Assembly (NCBI GenBank): GCA_020736575.1 | Contig: JAGPYM010000001.1 | Location: 1,860,001 to 1,924,000, forward strand | Source of the DNA: Thelonectria olida | Lineage: Eukaryota > Ascomycota > Sordariomycetes > Hypocreales > Nectriaceae | Direction: 5' to 3' | Length of the DNA stretch: 64,000 bases | Part shown: positions 56,256 to 64,000 of the stretch, in pieces | Layout of the letters: every line of letters begins with the position of its first letter | How positions within the stretch are numbered: the first letter of the stretch is position 1 | Made by a program: the position numbers and the translations under genes | Notes under the pieces: generated by a model | The model's input: only the letters and a program-made list of their open reading frames with translations | Database searches by the model: none | Told to the model about the DNA's origin: nothing

Positions 56256-59200
56256 ATGCCTGATATTCGTTCTTTCTTCGCGCCAAAGGGTGGCGCCGCT
56301 CCTGCTGCTCCGAAGAAGGCAGAGGATCCTCCCAAGAGCAAGAGGACAAGTGAGTTTCTGCTTTCAATTTTCGGATTATCGCTAACTTGCATCAGAGGGC
56401 CGCAAGGTTATTGAAGATAGTGATGATGAAGTCGAAGCTGCCGAGTACGTTGCTTTCTATCATCTGCCCAAGTGCAAATCTGACAATTTCGTAGAGAGAA
56501 GAAGACAGCCAAGGAACTTGCGCCCAAGAAAAAGTCTGCGTCGGTAGTGCCCACGATATCTCAGAAGTTCTATCTCTGACTTTTAATGCAGGGATGATGA
56601 ACCAAAAGGCGTAGCAATTTCTGCCGACGATTATTTTGCTTCGACCAAAGGCAGCAAGCCCCAGAAATCCGCCACCCCAAAGAAGCCGGAGATCAAATCC
56701 GAGGTTCCAGTTCGATCAAGTCCTCGACGAAAGCAGGTGCCCCCTAAACCATCCGTCGCCGCCAAGAACAGTACAGCCCCAGCCAAACGAAAGGCAGTGA
56801 CTTCCTACAACCATACGAATGACGACGCATATATGGACGATGGAGACGAGGATGGCGATGATATCTTCGCCTCGGATATGAAGGGGCGAAGTAAGCGCAA
56901 AAACGACGATTATGAGTCGGAATCCGAGGACGAAGTACTCCCCAAGCCTAAGCGCCTAGCCACTCGTGGCAGACCATCGATGGACAAGAAGTCTTTAGAA
57001 GATGATGCCAAGCCTTCCAGGGCAACTGCCGCTCCCAAGAAGAGAAAATCCCCCGCCGATGACTCTGAAGAGTCCGAGGAGGAGCTACCCCGCAAGAAAC
57101 CTGCGGCTTCCAAGCCACGAGCCCCTCGAACCAAGAAAGCCGACGTCAGCGAAGATCCCGAGATTGAGGACATACTCAATAGTGTGGCCACAGTACGAGC
57201 TCCGACACCTCCACCCAAGGATCCAGATGCCAAATATGATTGGAGGAAGCAAGCATTCGGAGGCGGGAATTCTTCAGCACAGCCTCAGGTGTCAGTGGAT
57301 ATGCCAGAAGGCGAAGAGGAATGTTTGAGCGGGCTTACCTTTGTTTTCACTGGTGTTTTGCAAGCCATCAGTCGCGAGGAGGGACAGGCACTGGTCAAGC
57401 GATATGGCGGAAAGGTCACTGGACAGCCAAGTAGCAAGACCAGCTTCGTGGTACTCGGAGGGGATGCGGGTCCTAGTAAATTGGCAAAGATCAGGTCTCA
57501 TGGAATCAAGACCATCGATGAAAATGGCTTGTTTGATCTCATCCGCAAGCTACCGGCGTACGGTGGTTCAGGCAAGGGGGCCCAGAAGGCAGCAGAGAAG
57601 AAGAAAGCCGATGAGGAGAAGGTAAAGAAGCAGGTTGCAGAAATGGAAGCTGAAGAGAAGGCCCGGAAGGCTCAAGCTGAGAAGGCTGCTCAGAAAGCTG
57701 CCGTTGCTCGTGGGGGGTCTGCTGCCAAAGCACCATCAACTCCAGCACCGGTTCAACTTTTGACCTCCAAGTACGCACCAACTCAACTCAACCACATTTG
57801 CGGCAACAAGGCCCAAGTCGACAAGATTCAGACGTGGCTCCGCAACTGGCCGAAACACAAGAAATATAACTTCCAAAAGCGTGGCGCTGATGGGATGGGG
57901 GGTGAGCGTGCCATCATCATCTCTGGGCCTCCTGGAATTGGAAAGACCACGGCGGCGCATCTAGCTGCGAAGCTAGAGGGCTATGACGTTCTGGAAAGCA
58001 ATGCAAGCGACACCAGGAGCAAGAAACTGGTTGAAGCCGGCCTAAGCGATGTCATGAACAACACATCGCTTCTCGGGTACTTTGCAGGTGATGGCAAATC
58101 CGTCGATGAGACCAAGAAGAAGATGGTTCTTATTATGGATGAGGTCGATGGTATGTCAGCTGGAGACCGGGGAGGTGTTGGTGCTCTAGCAAAGTTCTGC
58201 AAAAAGACTGAGGTTCCCCTCATTCTAATCTGCAACGAACGTAAGCTACCCAAGATGAAACCTTTCGACCATGCGGCGTTCGACATAAGATTCAACCGCC
58301 CAACCATCGATCAGGTTCGATCTCGCATCATGACCATCTGCCACCGAGAAGGTCTCAGGCTTCCCCCTACTGTGGTTGACGCCCTCATTGAAGGGAGCAA
58401 CAAAGATATTCGCCAAATTATCAACATGATTGCCACGGCCAAACTCGACCAGAGCAGTATGAGTTATGACGAAAGTAAGGCCATGTCCAAGGCATGGGAA
58501 AAGCATGTTGTTCTGAAGCCCTGGGACATTTGTCAAAAGATGCTAGCTGGTGGCATTTTTGCGCCTGCCAGCAAGGCAACCCTGAATGACAAGATTGAGC
58601 TCTACTTCAACGACCATGAGTTCAGTTATCTCATGATTCAAGAGAACTATCTTCGAACGAAACCCATGGCTTTGAATGGAAAGGGCTACAACCAACGGGA
58701 GCACAACCTCAAGGCTCTCGAGCTCTTCGACAACGCGGCAGAGAGCATCAGTGATGGTGATCTGGTTGATAGAATGATCCACGGCCCTCAGCAACAATGG
58801 AGTCTCATGCCCACGCATGCTATTTTCAGCACCGTCCGACCCGCCAGTTTCATTGCAGGACAGCTCATGGGTTCCAACTTTACGTCCTGGCTTGGAAACA
58901 ATAGCAAAACTGGCAAGCTTGGCAGATACATCCGAGAGATTCACTCCCATATGCGCCTCAGGTCATCCGGTGATCATAACGAGATTCGCCAGCAATACTT
59001 ACCTGTTCTCTGGCAAGAGACGGTGAATCGATTGCAGCAGCAGGGTCCTGATGGTGTTAAGGAGGTTATCGACTTGATGGATAGTTACTTCCTGACCCGA
59101 GAAGATTTTGATGCAATCCAGGAACTCGGCGTCGGTCCGATGGATGAAGAGCGCGTGAAGATTGAGACAAAAACGAAGGCCAATTTCACTCGAACGTAAG

Positions 59201-59566
59201 TCCACACCCCAGCCGATGTTTTAGTACAGCAAGACTAATTGATGCAGATACAACGCCATGACCCATCCCATCCCCTTCATGAAAGCTAGCAATGTTGTGG
59301 CTCCCAAGGCACCGAAGAAGGAAGCCCCTGACCTCGAGGAGGCGATAGAAGAAGAGGACGAGGGCGACCTTGTCGAAGCACCTGAGGTCGATGAAGACGA
59401 GATTGACCTGAAGAAGGACAAGTACATCAAGCAGCCCAAGTCGAAGAAGGCTACGAAGAAAGATAGCAAGGCCGCCGCAGCAAACGATGATGATGATGAT
59501 GGCAAACCGAAGAAGGGTCGAGCAAAGGCAAAGGCAACAGGTGCCAAAGGGAGAGCGAAAAAGTAG
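56256..59566 (+). CDS. rfc1: Replication factor C large subunit Rfc1
   Basis: Five exons: 56256-56349, 56396-56444, 56495-56533, 56592-59195, 59248-59566 (1034 aa; phases agree). The largest subunit of the PCNA clamp loader. The N-terminus MPDIRSFFAPKG is a PIP-box-like PCNA-binding motif, as in yeast Rfc1. A basic disordered region with nuclear signals follows, then a BRCT domain at about 300-385 (CLSGLTFVFTGVLQAISREE, KVTGQPSSKTSFVV). The AAA+ module has Walker A GPPGIGKTT (about residue 507) and Walker B LIMDEVDGMS. The C-terminal RFC1 domain includes HMRLRSSGDHNEIRQQYLPV. The tail is Lys/Glu/Asp-rich. For the third exon I chose the donor gtctgc because the neighbouring gtagtg breaks the phase; this boundary is the least sure. 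Confidence 0.93.
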
Positions 59567-59949
59567 TGGAGATGAAGAGTAGTATGGGCCGTTATCTAGG
59601 TCTATTTCGGGTGCCGGCATCGATTGGTCTGTATCATAGTGAATTTTTATCGGAGGTAGAGGGGGGTTCCGGTGATTTCTATAAGCTATTTGTATTAATA
59701 GCACCATACGGGGTATTGGACTAAGTACCTATCAGAGGACGAAGAATCATGGATGGTGACCACTCTTATCACTTGCTGCATCGGTACCTACCTTAGACCG
59801 CTATCTGTGAATCATATGTAAATAAAGCGTTGTTATTATTGACCATTCCTGTTGCAAACCACGCTCCCGAAGCTCACGTTTGTTTACGTTTCGTAATCAT
59901 CCCCATTCATCGAGTATGACTTGACTCGATCACTTTGGTCAACGCCAGC
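59567..59949. other. rfc1 3' end and short promoter of the next gene
   Basis: About 380 bp between tandem genes; it includes an AT-rich stretch with aataaag near 59820. No gene seen. Confidence 0.5.
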
Positions 59950-62743
59950 ATGATGAAGAAGTCAGCTTCGGTTCCAGCTATCCCGAGGACTCGATGCATC
60001 AAGCCGACCAGCCCTTCCGAGATGGGAGAGAAACAACCCGCACTCGACCTCGGTGCTCCAGGTGAGTCTCCTCACCTTCTGCAGCTTCTGTCGACGGTCC
60101 TAACCCAGCAGCCTGAAGAGGAGACTAAAAGATGCGCGTCAAACCGGGAGGGTGACAAAGACGACGCTGAACTCAAGGCAATGTTGCGGAATGCTATGCA
60201 GCGGACCAAGGCCGAGTTCCGGAGCATGTTGGCACCAAATCTGAAGCCCAAAGCTTGGGCAAAGATGGCAGGTACACAAATGCATCCATCCGCTCCTTCC
60301 TCGAGACACAACTGACCTTCAGCAACTTCAGAGTCGCAATTCTTGCCCTCCAAGGCCAAGCCACCTGCATCCAGGGGAGAGGAGAGAGCGTCCTTGGGTG
60401 CCAGCAGCCCGACCAAGTTGGTCAAGAAATCCCACAGACGCACCAAATCCGAAATCATTCATCCAACGCAAACTCGAGATCAAGGCCAAAATCATGCCGG
60501 AGAGGAGCCACCGAAGGTTCCCGAGCTACCCGTACTTCAACGTGTCAAGTTCAACTGCCCTCTCCAGACAATCTTCGTACGCAGTGTGGCTTGCAAGACT
60601 GTGAACGACATCTTCGAAGACTCGACAGTCCTCAAGCCGTACGCCAAGTCTGTGGATCTACAACTTCTCGACCATGACAATGGTGCATCTCCAGAAGCCA
60701 GTTCTCTCACCAAGATGGAAGTCGCAAGCAAGAAGCAACCCACCATTGAGTCCGCAGCCCCTAAAGCGACAGATCCGTCTGTTGACGAAAACTCTCCCAA
60801 GATGAAATCGAGTGACGACAATGCACCTGAGAAAGGTGCTACAGAAGCAACCAACGCGGGTGCTGACATATCCCAGGTCCAAATCAAAGAACAGTCAACC
60901 TTTTCAGAGAGCCCCGGAGAAGAATGTTACCTGGACTGCGAATCCCCAACTTCGAAGACCGCTCGTCGAGATGTAACCGCCTCATCTCTGTCGCTCACGA
61001 AACAGTCCCTTGAAGAGAATGTTCCGGAGTTCGATCCGCCGATTAACAGCCTCGTCTACGAAGCCGTCGCGAATGGCATCTGGGGCCTAAACCCAAGCGA
61101 CCTCATCTGCAGCGACCACCTGCGAGAATGCACTGGACTTGCAAACTGCACTGCATCCCATCGCGCGACTAAAAACTGGCGGATCACGGCATCCATGCTT
61201 TCGGCCTACACCGCGATGCGAGGACCGTACCGAAATACAGGACGGGACGTGTTTGTTTGGATGGACCGATGCGGAAAGACGTTTGAGACGCAGGATGAAG
61301 ACAACGACCATGTTGGCTCTTGCAATTCGTAAGTGGTGTAGTTCTTTGCTCTTCTCTACTGCCGTTTCCTCGATTGACTCCTTCTCTCAGAATAATCCGT
61401 GAGCTTGAACCACTGAGCGAGGATCCTCCGCCACTACCTGACGACACTGCTCGGAAAAGTGTATTCAATGTGCCCAGACCCCCCTATGAGCATATGAAGC
61501 TACCACGAGGAATCAGCCCTGAGAGCTACGAGTCGCCTGGCAATTTCATCGCTGATTCTGTGCCCGGAAGAGTCGAGGGGGGGGATAAGAACCACTGTGG
61601 GAAAGCGACAGAAGACTTTGAAATCTCTGATGAGGAGGGAGAATTCCTTGATGGCCGCATTTCTCCTTGCACTTTCCGTCTATGGGCTGAGGGGTGCGAG
61701 AGATAGGACTCCGACAACCCAGACAACCACGGTATCCCAGATGTCAGTTCATTCCTTGCATTCCAACCCCCTTTATCAGCTGGCTCTAACTCTGTTCAAG
61801 ATATTCGATGCGAAACTCGAGGAAATTGAACTTACGCAGATGCGGCTTGAAGCTATAAGTATTGGTTCGCACGCCCAGTCAGAGTTGGCGTCTGGGTCTT
61901 TAAGTTACATCCGAGGAGGATACAATGGTAGGATCTTCGATTCTACTCGAACGTCGTCGTTTTCCGTCGTCATGACTACTAATAGTATTTAGAACAAAAT
62001 GTCCCTGTCCGTCTCAAGGAGTGGCACCAGGACCAGCTTGGTCGGCTCAGTAATCAGGGTAAGAATCCGCCTGAGTTAGAAAGTTACTTGTCGACCGGTC
62101 ATCATATCATGGTGGACAGTGCCGATACAATCTCTTCAGACGACACCAAGTCATACACCGAGGTGAGTTTCTAGGCACAACATGTTAAAGAAGTGGATTA
62201 TAGGCTAACATGGCCAAGTCCGAAGTCCATGCTGCTCTCGATGCCCCAGACGCTCGTAAGATGTACGGGATCTCTCCCAGTAGAGTACCGGACGTCCTCC
62301 GTGAGAGTCTTGCGGAACACCAGAGGTGTCTGGACGCGGAGAAGAACGCAGTCAAGACCATTCTGGCCACACGGAAGCGTGTTCTCCGTCGCGAGGCGCA
62401 ACTTGAACGAATCTCGACATCAGTCAAGGAAATCACGGAGAGGAAGGCCCATCGACAAAATCGACGTCGCGAGAAGATCTACAGGCACATTTCTCGGAGC
62501 TTGCGAGATATCGAAGGGAAGAGCGAGAAGAAGCGAGAGGAGACATGGGAGATGGCCAAGCAGGTGGTTGACCTCCTGAACAAGGAAAGGTATTTGGAGA
62601 TGAGAATGCAGGCGGAGGCGCGAAAGGTTGGGGTTCATGAGGTAACAAAGCCGGACGAGGTTGAGCTGGCAGTTCTGAGCATGCTCCGGAGTGAGGAGTA
62701 TTTCGACCACGACTGTAACGAAGACGATGGAGAAGGACTGTAG
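59950..62743 (+). CDS. Unrecognised charged protein, about 834 aa
   Basis: A six-exon model with consistent phases: 59950-60271, 60323-61328, 61391-61677, 61748-61927, 61993-62162, 62204-62743. I do not recognise the family. The N-terminal 350 residues are low-complexity Ser/Pro/Lys/Glu. A compact middle part with possible zinc ligands follows (LICSDHLRECTGLANCTASH, then FVWMDRCGKTFETQDEDNDH with HVGSC after it). Then comes a short alpha-helical segment (LFKIFDAKLEEIELTQMRLE) and a C-terminal Arg/Lys/Glu helix over the last 140 residues (RREAQLERISTSVKEITERK) likely to form a coiled coil. The third junction (61677/61748) was chosen to keep phase and is uncertain. No membrane span or signal peptide. 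Confidence 0.65.
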
Positions 62744-63347
62744 AGGGGTGGGTTATGAAAGTGAAGTGTGTAGTCTAATGGCGATTGAGGGTCGATGAAC
62801 TCCAAGTTGGAACGGCAGTAAAAAGAATTGTATCATTAGTAAGGAGGAATGTGAAATGGAAAGAAGAGAAAAGAGAGCCAAGGTCTCAAACAACCGGGAC
62901 TAATTGAAACAGTAAGTGATTGGGGCTGACTGAAGCGGAGGGTAGAATTTCGCGAAGTCTAGGGTAACTTCGCTTGGATCTGACAAGATCCGTATTGCCG
63001 CTGGCTCAGGGGTATCCCTCGGGCGGCCAATCAAACACAGCCAATTTGCATAGGTATGGCGTATGTCCATGCGGCTCATCGATGATATCGGAATTGGATG
63101 CCTGCGACTTTCGCAGCCACGAGCTGGCAAACGCCTGTAGGAGTCCCCCTTCATTTTCAATTGATGCCGTGTAACGAGACTCTCCCCCCACCCTTCTTAT
63201 TTTATTTTTATTTTTATTTTTTCTCGTCTGGGCAAGAGAGCCTTGTATGTCCGTTGATTGAGCCCCCTGCCGTCTCAATTCGGCGCCCAATTCGCCCGCC
63301 CTTCTTCCATCGCTCTCCCGCCAACTAGAAGCAATTGGTAATCAATC
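62744..63347. promoter_or_regulatory. Intergenic, promoter of the ferric-reductase-like gene
   Basis: About 600 bp. A T-rich tract (ttttattttta repeats) lies at about 63197-63222. No GATA-type HGATAR pair that I would trust was seen. Confidence 0.4.
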
Positions 63348-64000
63348 ATGCTCGGCTGGCCCTACGAATTCGTCACCCTCACCGAGGACGAAAAGGTCCA
63401 TCGGCGCCACGCCATCGAGCACAATGCTTCGGTGGCCTTTTGGTCCGCTTTCGCGCCTGCTGTGACGGCGCTGCTCCTCCGCGTCGTCGCCCGCGTGTAC
63501 CGGCGCTGGCGGAGCGGCCAGTATCGCGAGGTGCCCGGGTCGCCGGCCCTCAAGGCACAGAGGCAGGGTTGGGCGGTGCGCGTCGCGGAGAGATGGCGGC
63601 GGATGGCGTGGTGGATGGGCGAGGATGTGTGCTTTGCGGGTGCGCATTGGGGTCATCGGGAGGAGTGGGTGGTTGGACTGGGATGGACGCTGTGGTTGCT
63701 GTTCTTGTGCGTGAGAGGCACCGGCAAAGGTCAGTTTCGCTTCATCATCCCCCCATACTTATCCATACCGGTCCGTCACTCACACCAAAACAGACTATCT
63801 TCATCTCACCAAACGCTTCGGCGCCATTGCGACATCGCAACTGCCCATCCAGTACTTCCTGGCCCTCAAGTATCTCAGCCCCTTTGGCTACTTCTTCCGC
63901 ACCTCGCACGAGGACCTCAACCGCTGGCACCGCGCCCTGGGCCGCATCATCTACCTGCTGCTCGTGCTGCACGCCGTCTTCTACAATGTCTTCTTCATCA
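63348..64000 (+). CDS. Ferric reductase / NOX-type transmembrane oxidoreductase, 5' part only
   Basis: Exon 1 is 63348-63729 and exon 2 starts at 63794 and runs past the window end. The N-terminus is soluble, then hydrophobic (SVAFWSAFAPAVTALLLRVV), with a second segment (EEWVVGLGWTLWLLFLCVRG). After the intron the sequence reads FGAIATSQLPIQYFLALKYL, the family's conserved turn, and NRWHRALGRIIYLLLVLHAV, where two His lie 13 residues apart as in the heme-binding helix of ferric reductases. The FAD and NADPH domains should follow outside the window. The family reduces Fe(III) or Cu(II) at the plasma membrane, or makes superoxide; which one applies cannot be told here. Confidence 0.88.
   Translation, partial: MLGWPYEFVTLTEDEKVHRRHAIEHNASVAFWSAFAPAVTALLLRVVARVYRRWRSGQYREVPGSPALKAQRQGWAVRVAERWRRMAWWMGEDVCFAGAHWGHREEWVVGLGWTLWLLFLCVRGTGKGQFRFIIPPYLSIPVRHSHQNRLSSSHQTLRRHCDIATAHPVLPGPQVSQPLWLLLPHLARGPQPLAPRPGPHHLPAARAARRLLQCLLH

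Noticed and set aside
1..64000. tRNA genes, rRNA, CRISPR arrays, transposon ends
   Set aside because: Looked for T-arm GGTTCRANTCC text with a paired acceptor stem, regularly spaced repeats and terminal inverted repeats; nothing convincing was found by eye. A covariance-model scan would be decisive.

Overview
This is nuclear DNA of a filamentous ascomycete (Pezizomycotina). Short GT-AG introns of about 50-90 nt with CTAAC/CTGAC-like branch points, a Zn2Cys6 regulator, a fungal ADAM protease, an LtrA-like membrane protein and typical Sordariomycete-style gene structures all point there. Hypocreales or a near relative is my best guess; the sequence alone does not fix the species. I saw no tRNA, rRNA, transposon, CRISPR array or viral gene. 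Nineteen genes can be supported; for most I rebuilt the splicing by hand so that all phases agree and the product reads like its family.

Layout, left part. About 4.2 kb without a convincing gene leads to a Upc2-like Zn2Cys6 regulator (4.2-5.9 kb, with a GC-AG intron). Next come an unrecognised PPxY protein (6.6-7.5), an LtrA-family membrane protein (minus, 7.7-9.7), mitochondrial ATP synthase epsilon (10.3-10.7), the NatC subunit Mak10 (11.4-14.0), a PMP47/Ant1-type peroxisomal carrier (minus, 14.4-15.4), a very large AT-hook protein (16.3-21.0), proteasome lid Rpn6 (minus, 21.4-22.8) and mitochondrial GrpE/Mge1 (23.3-24.1).

Middle part. The minus strand from 24.7 to 29.2 kb appears to be one gene encoding a protein kinase joined to Sel1-like and ankyrin repeats and a C-terminal MYND finger, with one reading-frame break. 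A TMEM115-like membrane protein follows (minus, 30.2-31.3). A 5.5 kb gene-free stretch with repeated GTACGTAC palindromes precedes a LisH-WD40 Sif2/TBL1-like corepressor gene (36.8-39.1). Then come a small unknown gene (40.5-41.05), an ADAM metalloprotease (minus, 41.6-44.0) and acetyl-CoA synthetase with a long Ala/Pro N-terminal extension (minus, 46.4-48.9).

Right part. After 4.5 kb without a gene lie the clamp-loader subunit Rfc5 (human RFC3 type; minus, 53.4-54.6), mitochondrial ribosomal protein L16 (minus, 55.1-55.9) and Rfc1 (plus, 56.3-59.6). Two of the five RFC subunits therefore sit within 6 kb, and L16 and Rfc1 share a 340-bp divergent promoter. An unrecognised charged protein (59.95-62.7) and the 5' part of a ferric-reductase-type gene that runs off the window (from 63.3) complete it. 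Most genes are unrelated housekeeping functions; there is no biosynthetic cluster. The most unusual items are the kinase-ankyrin-MYND gene, the RFC pair, the acetyl-CoA synthetase extension and the palindrome-rich interval.
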